From Anas platyrhynchos (lineage: Eukaryota > Chordata > Aves > Anseriformes > Anatidae): a stretch of DNA of 64,000 nt. The notes beneath the pieces are model-generated. The model was not told the origin of the DNA, ran no database searches, and worked only from the letters and a program-made list of their open reading frames with translations. The position numbers were made by a program, and so were the translations under genes. Shown in pieces: positions 24,640 to 35,175 of this stretch. The DNA is taken from assembly GCF_047663525.1 (NCBI RefSeq), contig NC_092601.1, positions 14,469,501 through 14,533,500 of the forward strand, read 5' to 3'. Every line of letters starts with the position of its first letter. Positions within the stretch are counted from its first letter, which is position 1.

Positions 24640-24870
24640 TGCAGAGCCGTCCGCAGGCTCCCGGCTCCGAACAGCAGCTCCGATAAAAAATAGAGCAGCT
24701 TTTCAGTGGTTTCAATTTTAATTACCAGCATCAAGGCAGCTCGCATTCTCACCAGGCTGTTTCGCACTAATTAAAGTGAGGAGGAGTTTATGGAAGGGAC
24801 ACCAACTCCACTTCACTCCCTCATCTATTATTTACAGACAGTAATACAAATAATTTCCAATTTAAACAGT
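24640..24870. promoter_or_regulatory. Candidate homeodomain-rich enhancer block
   Basis: Contains TTTTAATTACC (24717-24727) and CACTAATTAAAGTG (24765-24778), the latter framed by complementary CACT/AGTG ends. A TAATTTCCAATTTAAACAG segment follows near 24852-24870. CpG-bearing bases near 24646-24682 adjoin. This is a good CNE candidate by motif density. Confidence 0.4.
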
Positions 24871-24974
24871 CTGAGCTGGCCAGCAAAGAGGAGGGAGAGG
24901 TGGGGAGAACGCTAAGCAAGGAGAAACTCAAATAAAGAGCAGAAACTACAAGGAGGGGACAGAAAATCGACTCC

Positions 24975-24990
24975 CAGTGCCCTCTAGTGG
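24975..24990 (-). promoter_or_regulatory. CTCF-type binding motif
   Basis: CAGTGCCCTCTAGTGG is the reverse complement of CCACTAGAGGGCACTG. That closely matches the vertebrate CTCF core consensus (CCASYAGRKGGCRS), with the motif on the minus strand. CTCF sites mark loop anchors and boundaries. This is the best such match I noticed in the window. Occupancy is untested. Confidence 0.5.
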
Positions 24991-25680
24991 GATGGGCTCC
25001 TAAGGGGTCCCAAGGTCAGAGGTGTGAACACACCCCAGAGGACCAGCGAGGTGGCAGACATTGCCTTCTCCTTGCCTGGCCTCACCAGTGACCTTCAGGA
25101 TGGGACCAAGCAGCAGCAAAGGACTCTTGGATGATGCTCTGGGTTGGGTTGGGTGCCCAGCCCACCCAAAGGCACCATTCATGGTGGGGTGTGAGCCCAG
25201 GGAAACACTGAGCTGCAGGTTTGGGGTGCTGTGGAATAACTCCCCCTCCAGAAAATGGGCTTTCCATGTAGATGGCAAACTCCATCCATTAGCAGCTGCA
25301 GTTTCCCAAGGCCAGGTTTGCTTTCCTGCCCAGGCCCTCTCTCCCTCGATGGGAAATGATCTCCATCAGACTGGCTCCAATCAATCTCCCAGTGCAACAC
25401 ATGCCAAGCCTGGGGATTTTACAGATTTGTTGCAGAGAAGAACCCCCCAGGAATGGGCCAGCATGGAGGTGGGTGCTTCCCAGCCCCATAAAAACCCGTC
25501 CTATAAACAACAAACATTTCAGATTTTACCGTGTCAATGAATGAAAACGCAACAGCATCTTCCACCACCTTGCTTTGTTTGTTCTTGTCAGCATAAATGA
25601 GGCAATCGATACCAGTGAACCCGATACAGCTCTGATCTTTACAGGGCCCCGAAATGATGTCATCTGTGGGTCACATCCGG
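24991..25680. other. Unassigned stretch
   Basis: GC-moderate DNA, with frames up to about 159 codons (plus 25061-25540) that lack domains. No repeat recognised until the old repeat fragments that follow. Confidence 0.4.
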
Positions 25681-25689
25681 ATTTCATTT

Positions 25690-25780
25690 AAACCAGCGCT
25701 GATCAGGAATAACTCCAATAAGAACAGGGTTACCCTGGATTTACACCAGGCTAAGGCAGATAAGCCTGAAGATCAGTGAC
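25690..25780 (+). repeat. Old sauropsid interspersed repeat-like fragment
   Basis: GATCAGGAATAACTCCAAT, a GGGTTAC...CTGGATTTACACCAGG segment and a GAAGATCAG end resemble an abundant ancient repeat seen in turtles and birds (GGAGTTACTCCTGATTTACACCAGTGTAA...GATCAGAAT). I recall the pattern but cannot assign a library name. The fragment is diverged. Confidence 0.42.
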
Positions 25781-25865
25781 TGAAGGAGACGAAGTTTCAG
25801 CATAAATGATATTACTACAGAAAAGTAGCTTGATTGAAGCACAGGTGTTGAATGTTAATCGCTGT

Positions 25866-25940
25866 AGGCTTGATCCAGCATCTGTGTAAGTCAAAAGCAA
25901 TATCCCATTTACTGCAGCATCTCAGAATTAGATCAACGGC
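25866..25940 (+). repeat. Old sauropsid repeat-like fragment, palindromic type
   Basis: CTTGATCCAGCATCTGTG, then AAGTCAAAAGC, TATCCCATTTACT and TTAGATCAA, follows the layout of a common sauropsid repeat (CTGATCCAGC...GAAGTCAATGG...TCCCATTGACTT...GGATCAGG). It is diverged and lies 85 bp from a second old fragment in the same direction. Confidence 0.42.
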
Positions 25941-27080
25941 AGGTAAATACTCAGAGACTAATTCATCTTTCTCTCATATCACCTCCAGAGTGCGTGAAGT
26001 GCCTGGGACTTTGGCGAAAGCATTCCTGACTTATGGCAGGGTGCAAGGGAGAACCAGGCCCTGCCTTCTGCTTTGTGGTGGTTCCAGGGGATGGCATGGG
26101 GTGGTCCAGGCTGGCTGATAGTGAAAATCATCACTGAAGGACAGCCTCCATGAAAGGAGTCAAGGTCTTGGCTATGATGGAAATATCCACCGGCAGAAGA
26201 CCAGCAGAGATTTCACAGATCCTCTTAACACAGTGAGAGTTTCCAGCTCAGGGCACACTGCTGCCTCCCCTTTGGTACAGATGGGTTTGGGGACTGGTAC
26301 TTTACTTTTGGTAGAAATGTGTGAGCTTTGCCTTGGTAAAGTCTCCCTTTCTTTGCAGGACCGGGCTGAGGATTTTATAAGTCCTGTTTTGAACCCTAAA
26401 GCACTTCACCTTCCAGACCTGTCTCCCTCTTCAGGACTGGTATCCATTAAAGGTTTGGGGTGATTTACCTGGATTTTCACTGTGAGAATAACTTGAGCAC
26501 ACCGACAGCTTTGCACTGGATTCAAGCCCTCATCTCCACTTTGCTGCTACTGCCCCAGCCACACTCCTGCACCAGCACAGAAACCTCCGGGACAGACCAG
26601 AAGTGGTCCTCACCCCCCACCTGCATGGTGCACAGGGGTGCTGGATGCCAGTCCCTCGAATCCCTCGGGGCACCACAGACCAGGTCACTTGTACGGCAAA
26701 GAGAGGCAGCCAGGAAGCTTGGTCTGAGGTGGGTCTTTAATGGGCACAGGGCTGCTTCCCTGTAATGAATAAGAGCCCCAAAGCTGCAAGGCTGAGCAGC
26801 TTTCATGCAACCAAGGACTCTCATGATCTGGTCAGGGGTGTCCCTGGGCCTCAGTATCAGGCCCCATAGGCCTTTCTCTCCACGTCTCACTGTGCCTGTC
26901 TAAACAGAGGGGAACGGGCTTGCCACGAGCGGGTCGGACCCCATGGGATGTGCACTGCATGTGGCAGAGCCCGGCTCGGCTCTTGCACCTGCCAATCCAG
27001 CTGGAAGCAGAAATCCTTCCATAACCGCGGGTGTTTGTACGGCTGCGCCGGGGTACTCCTGTGGCCAGGCCTGCACATCT
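25941..27080. other. Unassigned stretch
   Basis: No recognised gene or repeat. GC rises after 26500. Overlapping frames (for example minus 26522-26890) have no domain. Confidence 0.4.
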
Positions 27081-27385
27081 TTGTTACGGGTAACTATTTA
27101 CACTTTAAAAAAAAAAATACAATGTCATATTTGCTCTCATCTGGATTCATGAGATGGATTTTGTTACGTTCCCCGTGGTGAGAAGCGGTCATTCATGTCT
27201 GCAGATAAACACTGCTGTTTTGGCCTCAACCAGCCCATCTCCAGCAGCATTAGTTAATTGTACTTCAAAATCCCTTTTTTCTGTCCTAAAATGCGCTTTC
27301 TGATCATCCTCTCAGTGCAAATATGGTAAATAACCAACCAATGCGAGCAGCCACAAGGCCATAAACGTTTTACAGCTGTTAAGCC
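27081..27385. promoter_or_regulatory. Weak candidate regulatory block
   Basis: A short A-run (27107-27117) precedes AT-moderate DNA with GCATTAGTTAATTGTAC near 27248-27264. Later come a GGTAAATAACCAACC segment and GGCCATAAACG near 27356-27366. The cores are sparse, so this is a low-confidence CNE candidate. Confidence 0.22.
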
Positions 27386-28288
27386 CGTGCCCATGGATGC
27401 AGACAAAAATCCCAAGCTCCGGCCCCGCACAACGAGCCTGGCCGGGCTCGGGGGGGACGAGCAGCCGGGCAGGTGGGGGCTTTACGGTGGGTCTGCTGGA
27501 AAAACGTGAATGTGCCCGGCTAGAGGGAGAGGGCTTCTCAGCACAGATCACAGGGAGCCCCTTCGTGGAGCTGGAACGCCTTTGCACCGGGCCTCTCGCT
27601 CCCAGCCAGAAAGTCTGTCTCTCTCTGATGAGAAAAGGGGTTTTCTAATTTATTGCTTTTATGGGATTGTTCCTCCACAGAGGCACAAATAGCAGCATAT
27701 CAATAAAGCCAGTCGTTTGAAGTTGGATATTTCCACCTCTGTCACAGCAAAATAATTAAAAAAGGATTCACAAGATCATAAATTGCATGTCACCAAGGAC
27801 ACAGCCTCCTTAACCCTTCGAACGCCGGGCTGTGCCCACCCAAGGCCCCTGCTGCTCAAGGCACGGAGCCACATTTGTTATTTTTAGCATCTCAGCCACC
27901 AGGGCTTTCCTGTCTGGAAGGAGACCCACAAAGGACCTTTCCATACTGGGAATGGCTTCCAGGACCTCAGCCCAGCTCCAGTACCCAATGCACGTACAGG
28001 TTTGGTTTTCAGCTAGGCAAACGAGGAGCTGTGCTGCAGACCTGCAAGAGACGAGCGTTTAGTCACACTGAAGTTGAAACATGTTACAAACACATCAGGC
28101 TTTGGGGAAAACACTTTCAAACATATTTGAAGAGTAGAAGCATGGAGAGGGCTTGAAAAACGTTTGCTTTCAGCTAAAAGCTCCTCTGGCTCCAGCCTGA
28201 TGACAGAAAAGGATGGAGCCCATCTGGGTCAGAAATTCCCATTATCCTGTCGATCCCTTGCTAGCACAGACAAAGCCAGAGCACATAT
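27386..28288. other. Unassigned stretch, GC-rich then AT-richer
   Basis: A CpG-bearing GC-rich patch (27415-27520) is too short for a convincing CpG island. An AT-richer section at 27640-27790 (AATAATTAAAAAAGG) is a weak regulatory candidate. No gene recognised. Confidence 0.35.
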
Positions 28289-28330
28289 GAAGAAAAAAAA
28301 AAAAAAAAAAAGAAAAAAAAAAGAAAAAGA
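28289..28330 (+). repeat. Poly-A rich simple repeat
   Basis: A-runs of 18 and 10 bases interrupted by single G. It may be the tail of a decayed retroposon, but no body is recognisable upstream. Confidence 0.7.
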
Positions 28331-28470
28331 ATGCATATTATTTTCCAAGCAGCTTACAACTTAGGTCACAATACAACAGCCAGCTCATGCTCCGGTCTAA
28401 TTTGATCACAGTCAAGGTTAACAACCATTGTTAAACTCTGCAGGCCACATCCTGCCCTCATATAAATCCA
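28331..28470. promoter_or_regulatory. Weak candidate regulatory block
   Basis: Contains TCTAATTTGATCACAG near 28396-28411 and GGTTAACAACCATTGTTAAAC near 28415-28435, in which TTAACAA and TTGTTAA form an inverted pair around CCA. CATTGTT is also SOX-like. The 3' part (CATCCTGCCCTCATATAAATC) could instead be an old repeat remnant. Confidence 0.28.
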
Positions 28471-29690
28471 GGAGAATCCATGGAAGGACTCGAGGTGCAA
28501 ATCTCCAGGTCTGAGTCCTCATGGCACGTGGGAGGTGGCTTCTCCCATGCGGCAGGGCTGGGTAGAGGGACGTGGGACCGAAACCTGCATGTGCAGGGCT
28601 GTGAGCAGGGGAGGGAGCTGGTGCAGGTGGGTGGAGGGAGCCCACCTCTGGGCACATGGTTTCAAAAAGACCCCTTTCCCATGCCCACGGGGGTCTGCAG
28701 CCTTGGGAGAAGTCCCACTGGAGGTGGATTAGTGGGAAGGGCAGAGACAAGATAAGTGGGGCTGGGTACGATAGCAAGGTTAGGTGCAGAGGGCAAGAAA
28801 AGGAAGTTGCATCGTGTTCAAAGCCAAACGCACCCAAATGTTCTCTTTAGACGTAAAGACATGAAAATACATAGCACATAGTGTAGAGAGTCTAAAGCTA
28901 ATTTTATCCAGGTACAGGGTTACTTGCCCTATTACAGAACCAGAAAGTCAGACGAGCTCAAAGTGTTGAAGCCACATAAGCATCAATTACATAATGACCA
29001 TGAACAAACAAAATAATGTTAAAACCTTAAGCCTGGATGTCGAGAGGAAGAAAACAGATGCACAATAACAACACAGCTGATGGTGTTGGGTTCAAATACC
29101 CTTTCCCAGTCTTTTATTTTTGCCTCCACATTGGGGACTGGAGGGGCAGGGACGGGAAAAGGCTCAACATTTCTGCTGGCATAAAATCAGGAGGCGACCA
29201 CAGCCCTTGGGAGACCTGCCCTGCCCCTGTGCCCACTGTGTACATGACACCAAATTAGGACCCTTCAATGCTGAGCCACAAACCAGGCAGACAGGGCTAA
29301 ATGGCCCCCGGGTGCAGGATTACGAGGGCTTTGTGGAGGGACGGGGGCGATGGCAGCTCCCTCCCCATCAAGGGGGATGCAGACGAGGGAGTGCATGTGG
29401 AGAAGGGCAGCAGCTGAGCCCCGGCTGGGGCTCCCCAGGGAGCTCTCTCCTCCTGGAGGAAGGAGATCAGAGGCTGAACAGCAGTGCCCAAAGCAGGCAC
29501 CAAAACCATTTCTCTCCATCCCTGTGGTTTCCAAACTGTGGCCTCCAGACTCCTGCGGGTTGTGAACTGAGGTCTGTAGAAGGCCGTGAAATAAAGCAAG
29601 ATCTTTATGCTCCAGAGCAAGCACAAAGAAGTTGGGGCCTCTGCTGGAAAACTTTGTTCAGGGGCCCACGAACTGGAATAAATCAAAATC
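28471..29690. other. Unassigned stretch
   Basis: GC-rich to about 28750, then AT-moderate (28850-29060), then GC-moderate. The 197-codon frame at plus 29120-29713 shows no domain and I treat it as chance. No repeat recognised. Confidence 0.38.
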
Positions 29691-30010
29691 ACAGTTTTAT
29701 TCCTAAATGTTAGGACTATATTGCTGCCCTTTTAAGTATTTTTTTTTTCAATTATCTATTCAAAATAAAGCATATAGATAAATAATGAGATCTGAGTACT
29801 TATCAGCCTAGCTATAATGAGCATTTTGAGTGGGGTACTGCCGGATGAAATACTGTCTTATTAGGAGAGCTGGAGGTGTGAAGTTTGCCACCAGCTCCAA
29901 AGTGTAGAGATGCTCATATGACATCTGTCTCTTAATATTCGTTAGCAAACTGACAGCTAACGTAGCAGGGACCTTCACATTATCACTCAGCCATCAACGT
30001 GTTTGTGTGG
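29691..30010. promoter_or_regulatory. Candidate conserved noncoding block with inverted repeat
   Basis: AT-rich block with TTTTTCAATTATC, AGATAAATAATGAG and CTATAATGAGC cores. CTTAATATTCGTTAGC leads into a perfect 7-bp inverted repeat, CGTTAGC (29940-29946) and GCTAACG (29956-29962) around a 9-nt spacer. The block ends sharply at GC-rich DNA near 30020. Confidence 0.4.
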
Positions 30011-31140
30011 CTCCCATCATCATAACACTGAGCGCCTCCCCAGCTCTAGCATCCCTGCAGCACGTCTGTGAGGAGCAGCAGGGTGATTATTCCTGGAGAA
30101 TGATCCATAGTCCATACCTGAGCCTCCGGGCAAGTGGGGAGGAGGTCTGAGGGAGGGAAAAATCCTTCTCTTCCATGGGCGGGGAGCCTTGGTGGACCAG
30201 TTAGTCTGAACATCTGGTGACCTTTGATCTGGGTCCCAGTCCTGCCAGAGCTGGTTGTCCCAGGGGAGGGTTACCTGCTTGTGCTGCAACACCAATAGCC
30301 AGGCTGCGTTGGGACAGGGCAAAACCTGTGGGTGGTAAATGAGAATAAACTGGAGGGAATCTGTCTCTCCACTGGCTTCATCCCAAAAGGGACCTATTTG
30401 GTCCTGGGGTGAGGGTGTTTTGCTGTGTCCTCCCTGTCACCAGCCTTGAGAAAATCACTGGTCAATGGAAACCCCTCTGAGGTCAGAGCAGAAGTGGAGG
30501 AGCTGTGGCCTCTACCTGGTGCAGCAGCAATGGGAAAGGATGGCTGAGTCCTTGGCTGCCATCCTGAGAGCTGCGGCCTCCCCAGCTGGGATTTCTCCGG
30601 GCTGCTGGGGACCCTGCTGGTGGGCACGGTGACATCTGCAGCAAACCAGAAAGGTCAGGACACGAGAAGCAGGGCTTGGACGGGAGCCATCCTCATCCTC
30701 CCTGCCATCCTCACCTGGCCACCGGAGCTGGCAGCCCCTTCCTTCCCTGCAAGCACACCACGAGCACACATGACAGCCCCCTTTTAGCTTAACAGTTAGC
30801 GAATCCTGCTATAATGCAGCAAATATCAACCAGCCTTTTCCAGCAACCTGCTCTCTAGGAGGGGGAAGAGGCAGAAAAGCTTTAGAAAATAACTGCCCTC
30901 CCTGCCTTGCCCACAGAGCACATCGTTTCCCTAACTTCATCCCCAGCACCCAAGGGAGCCAAGAGCAGAGCTCCCCTCATCTCACCCAGCCCCAGGAGGC
31001 AGCAGAGAAACCTCATTTTCTCTCTCCAACCCTTTGAACTATGCTCTTGAGTAGAGAGAAGACAAAGGAAAATAAAAGGGGTAAATTAATTCCAGGCAGT
31101 TGAATGCATTCCCTGCTCTAGCTCAGTTTGGAGTAGGTAC
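30011..31140. other. Unassigned stretch
   Basis: GC-moderate DNA without recognised features. A small AT spot near 30786-30830 has few cores. Frames on both strands lack domains. Confidence 0.4.
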
Positions 31141-31330
31141 ACATAATAACAACTTTTTAATAATAATTTAATTTATAATGTGCCCCCCTGCCAAGGCACT
31201 CAAGGCACTACACAAACAATTAAAATATGATTATAATAAATAAACAACAATAATTAAAACATCATAAAACAGACAATATTAGAGCCAGACCAAATGCTAA
31301 AAAGCAAAACAAAGCAGCATCTTTGGAGGA
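31141..31330. repeat. Possible old interspersed repeat, AT-rich tail type
   Basis: AATAATAATTTAATTTATAA, then GCCAAGGCACTCAAGGCACTA and an A-rich AATAAA/AATTAAAAC tract, resembles the 3' tails of old amniote repeats (short core, then A/T-rich body). Family not assignable by eye. The A/T richness could also mark a CNE. Confidence 0.28.
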
Positions 31331-31439
31331 AGGAGACCCTTGCACAATTCATCTTCCAAATCTCCTGTTGATGTTAGATTGAAATTCTCCTGCGAAGCTG
31401 TTTCTGCATCTGCAAAGATTTTGGCAGTGTCACAGTCAT

Positions 31440-31545
31440 TAAAAAAATGGATTTTACACCACCGTAAATTAACTGGAGTTTTGCAAGGCTGTAATAACGC
31501 AACATTCACTTTCATCGGAATAAATCCAGAAACTCGTGAACTCAG
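31440..31545. repeat. Possible old sauropsid repeat fragment
   Basis: GGATTTTACACCACCGTAA, AACTGGAGTTTTGC and ATCGGAATAAATCCAG recall the TTTACACC...TGTAAAT...GGAGTAAC...GGATTTACACC pattern also seen at 25690-25780. Diverged; orientation uncertain. Confidence 0.33.
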
Positions 31546-32087
31546 TTTGTGCTGCTGAGTTTGTGTTGACTGCTCCGAGTTTGGGAGAAACACACATTCA
31601 TTTTGTTCTCAATTCATAAAACGTGCCTCATTACAGACGCAAGAATGCTTCCATAGGCACAAGAATGGTGTTTCTAAGATTTAAAACCAACCCCCAAAAG
31701 TGAATAGCGGGCCAGACTTCCCCCGGCCGTAAGCTGCTCGGAGCCAATGGGATCGCTTCGTCCCAGTTTACACAACTGGAACCAAAAGACCTCAACTAAC
31801 AAAAGAAGCAATCTTCCTCCAAAACAAATGAAATCCCAACTCGTGCCAGGCAAAAGCCGTGCACTGAACTCTAATGATTAAAGGAGACAGGCTCTGTCAA
31901 GGCAGAGGTGGGACTGAAAGCCGGCCAACCGGACCCTCTTCTGACAAAACCTGGCCGCTGGCCCTCAGACAATTACATCCAGGATCCGTTCACTTGAGTG
32001 CCTCAGCTGATCTCAGTTGTTGTGGCAGCGCATGAAGGGAAAATCCTTCTCGCAAACCCAAACCACACAGGGATTTCTCCATATTAG
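31546..32087. other. Unassigned stretch
   Basis: AT-moderate DNA with a few CpGs near 31720-31740. No element recognised. Confidence 0.38.
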
Positions 32088-32132
32088 AAAAAAAAACCAC
32101 AACACACACACACAAAACAAAACAAAACAAAA
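32088..32132. repeat. A-run, CA and AAAAC simple repeats
   Basis: An A-run, six CA units and four AAAAC units in succession. Low complexity. Confidence 0.75.
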
Positions 32133-33111
32133 CGCGTTGGGAAGATGAAGCTGGAGGTTTTCTTCCAGCACAAGGAACCAGGAGGATGCTGTCTATCCCA
32201 AGCTGTCTGAGGGTTTGTTTTCACAGGTCTCACTTTGAACTTCAAATCCAAGTGAATCTTAAAATCAAAGGAATGGCAAATGAGACCATGTGGTTTTCAC
32301 ACACAAAGCCATCTTTTGGCCTGGATTCATTCAAAAAATATCCCTCAAAAGGGTTCGCAGACCTTACCAGACTATGTCATAACCTGAAAATTTTCAAACT
32401 AGGTAAGATGCCTGCAGCTGGAGAAACCATGACAAATTTTGGGCACAGAGAGGATGCTTTCATTCATTTCTATTTTCTCCAATCAGGACTCTTACATAAA
32501 AATGAAATGAACCGCAGCCTCCTGGTTCCCTGCAGAGCCTCCTCTGGGCATGGCCCAAAACTCTGCTCCAGCTGTGTGCAGGAGTGGGACCTCCTTGTTT
32601 CCACAGGGGAAATGGGGCTTTCAGGAAGGGAGGACATTACCAGGGCTGGGATTTGATTGCTTTGAACCGCTATAGGAATCGGGATTCTTACACTTTTCCT
32701 AAATTCTTGACTCTGCATTGAAGTTGTTCATGCTCCCATGGCTGCACCCTGAAAGCACCAGGTCCACCTGCTGCTCCAGGAGACGTAACAGCAGACAACA
32801 CTGTTTGGACTCCAGCTCCCCATGGATAGTTTTTATTTTCCTGGGTGATGGGGTGTACTGAGGTGTGGTGCAGCTCCTCCAAGTGCTTGGATCTCCCTCC
32901 TGCCAGGCCACCTTTCAGGTAAAGATTCAGGTTTTCAGGTTCTGGGATGAATCACAGGAAATTCTCATTCATTTTTCTGTATCACATTTCTGCAAGTGTC
33001 CTGTGTGACTCTGAACGCTTGACTTGGACTCACACCATCAAAAACGTCAGATGTTTCATTCCTGTTGGTTTTAAAGGGAGCCAGGTATCTAAGAGCCTCA
33101 AAGGACCTGGA
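32133..33111. other. Unassigned stretch
   Basis: No gene recognised. The 156-codon frame at plus 32186-32656 shows no domain. No repeat family evident. Confidence 0.38.
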
Positions 33112-33185
33112 TTAGAGCTTCATGCCTCAGTTTCCCCACCTGCTTTCCAACCTCCCAGGGCAGATTGGAGAGTGAAGAGAATGGG
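33112..33185 (+). repeat. Probable MIR/CORE-SINE remnant
   Basis: CTTCATGCCTCAGTTTCCCC near 33118-33137, followed by ACCTG and CTCCCAGGGC, matches the MIR core/tail junction (CTGTGCCTCAGTTTCCCCATCTG...CTCACAGGG). Head and 3' tail are not recognisable. Confidence 0.5.
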
Positions 33186-34520
33186 AAATGCATCGATATG
33201 GCCAAAATGGACCACATCAGGTACACCAGCAGCTTTTCTCCTCCGCTTCTTCATTCACTCATCGGTGTTTTTAACTCAGATTTGGGCAATCTTGCAGTGC
33301 TGATTCCACACATGCCAGAATTTCACCACAGAAAAAAAACTGGTTGGAGATTCACCCTGAAGTTACCTACACTCTCACCTTTCCAGAGACCATTCAGGGC
33401 TTTGATTCATTTGGAAAGGCCCTTCTGAAACCGGGGTCCCTTCCAGGTTCCCCAGGGTTGGGGTAGCTGCAGCATCGGGGCCGGGAAGGCGTCAGGAGCC
33501 GCTGCAGGAGAGCGCGTGCTGACACTTGAGAGCAGAAATGAGAAGACCGAGGTGGCAGAATTTATTTTATGACAAATCCTAAAAGGAAATTATGCAAAGT
33601 AATAAAATAAAGAAGAATTATAAATGAGGACAAGAAATGGGTGAAATATAGAATAAATTATAGGGAGACAGGAAGGTGCAGGAGGAGAATTGAAGGCAGA
33701 AGTGCTGAGTTAAAGGATAATTATTAGAAACTGGCTGGTAGACAGAAGGGAAGAGGGGGTTTGGGCAGGGGGTTGGCACCAGAGGAATTAGGTGTTGTAC
33801 GGCAGTTGCGTGCTTTTGTGCACTGTGGCATCAGCAAGCCCTGCTAGGTGCATTTTGGGGGTGGCTTGGGGCAACAGGCAGTGCTTGTTTTCGGGTAGTA
33901 AACCCAGAAATCTGGGCAGGAGGTTGCTCTGGTTTCATCCCACAGCCAGAACGAGCCCAAACCCAGGGAAAGAGGGACGGGGTGCCACGGCTCAGGCAGC
34001 ACCGCCGCCCTGCGGGGAGCAGCCTGCAAGGCCTCAGCCACCTCCCTGCCTTCTCATTAGCCTCCTCCAGCCCCAGGGGGCCTGGGAGGGAGGTATTCTC
34101 CCCCAGCCTCCCGCAGAGGCTCCCCAGCGAGCCGGGCTGCTCCTGGTTTTGTCTCGGGAATCCTTCGGAGAGTTCATGAGCCCCAGGTGCAGGAGGGGGG
34201 TGAGGGAAGCCCTCGCACAGGGCAGGGACCCTCTCTGGGTGCAGCCGATGGCAGGAGGAGCTGGTCCCAGGCCCACGGCCCCAGCTGTCAGTCTGAGCGA
34301 TGAATTACATGCTATAAGAAGGTGTTGACAGGAGCAGCTGGACATCAGAGAGTGATGAAAAGGGAACAAAATTCATTCCGAGTTCAGACAGACTGGCTCG
34401 TTAGGGGCACCGGCGGCAGAGGCCACAGAAACACTGCTCCATCTCCTGGACATCCAAAGAACCGGCTCCCGAAAACACTGCGAGCCCCCAAAGCACCCAG
34501 AGCCCTTCCTCGTGCAGGAG
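33186..34520. other. Unassigned stretch
   Basis: AT/purine-rich at 33540-33740 (many AATAAA-like words), then GC-rich. The 178-codon frame at plus 33792-34328 is compositionally biased, with no domain. Confidence 0.38.
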
Positions 34521-34526
34521 CAACCT

Positions 34527-34576
34527 CCCCATCCCCATCCCTATCCCCATTCCTGTCCCTATCCCCATCCCCATCC
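34527..34576 (+). repeat. CCCCAT/CCCTAT hexamer tandem repeat
   Basis: About eight imperfect copies of a 6-bp unit (CCCCAT with CCCTAT and TCCTGT variants). A simple tandem repeat that puts alternating Pro/Ile-type codons in one strand's frame; not a gene. Confidence 0.75.
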
Positions 34577-34679
34577 TGGGGTGCGCCAGGGGGGACCCCA
34601 CACATCCCAGGCCAAAACCCGCGACCCCTCAGTGGAGGTGTCCCCAGCCACCAACGTGCAGGATTCTATGTAGATATCT

Positions 34680-35045
34680 TCAAAAGAAACCAAATCAAAG
34701 CAGTTTTTGTCCCTCTTGTTTAAGGATGTAATTTGTATAAACTGTATGAAGAGCACTGGGGAGGGGGAAGAGGGGGGAACGGGACCATTTGGCATCAAAA
34801 CAATTATCTCCATTTTAATGCAAACTAAACGACATGCTAAAGGGGAATTGTTTCGTACATATGTACAGCAAGTGAACATTAAACCATACGGCTAATAATT
34901 AACTGGCTCGACATTACCCTTGCTGCGTTAAATACAAGGGTGTCCCCTTACATTTAATGTACGGAGAAGTTTGAGGACGCGGAGGTCCCGTATGAGATTA
35001 TTCCTAAAGCTGTGAAAATAACAAAGAGATTTTTTTTAAGCCAAG
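34680..35045. promoter_or_regulatory. Candidate conserved noncoding block
   Basis: Contains AACAATTATCTCC near 34799-34811, the 12-bp palindrome GTACATATGTAC (34855-34866), TAATAATTAAC (34893-34903), and CpG-bearing segments near 34965-34990. Repeat-free with varied cores, so one of the better CNE candidates. Confidence 0.4.
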
Positions 35046-35092
35046 CTACTTCTTGGCATTCAGTGAAGTTGGCAGAGAGAAAAAAGTGTGGG

Positions 35093-35175
35093 TCCTTCTC
35101 CCACCCCCTTCCTCCCGCTCTCTCTCCTTTCCTCCGCCTCTCCTCCCTTCCCTCACTTCCACTTCTTTCTGCTGC
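35093..35175 (+). repeat. Polypyrimidine tract
   Basis: About 80 nearly uninterrupted C/T bases on the plus strand (mirror purines on minus). Such tracts can form triplex DNA. It is not followed by a recognisable exon. Confidence 0.7.

Noticed and set aside
28289..28330. Poly-A run as a processed-pseudogene tail
   Set aside because: No recognisable coding or retroposon sequence lies upstream of it.
29085..29105. GGTTCAAATACC, a tRNA B-box-like word
   Set aside because: No A-box or cloverleaf could be found upstream at the right distance, and no aminoacyl stem closes around it.
29120..29713. 197-codon open frame, plus strand
   Set aside because: No domain recognised and no splice-site or promoter support. 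Overlaps minus-strand frames of comparable length.
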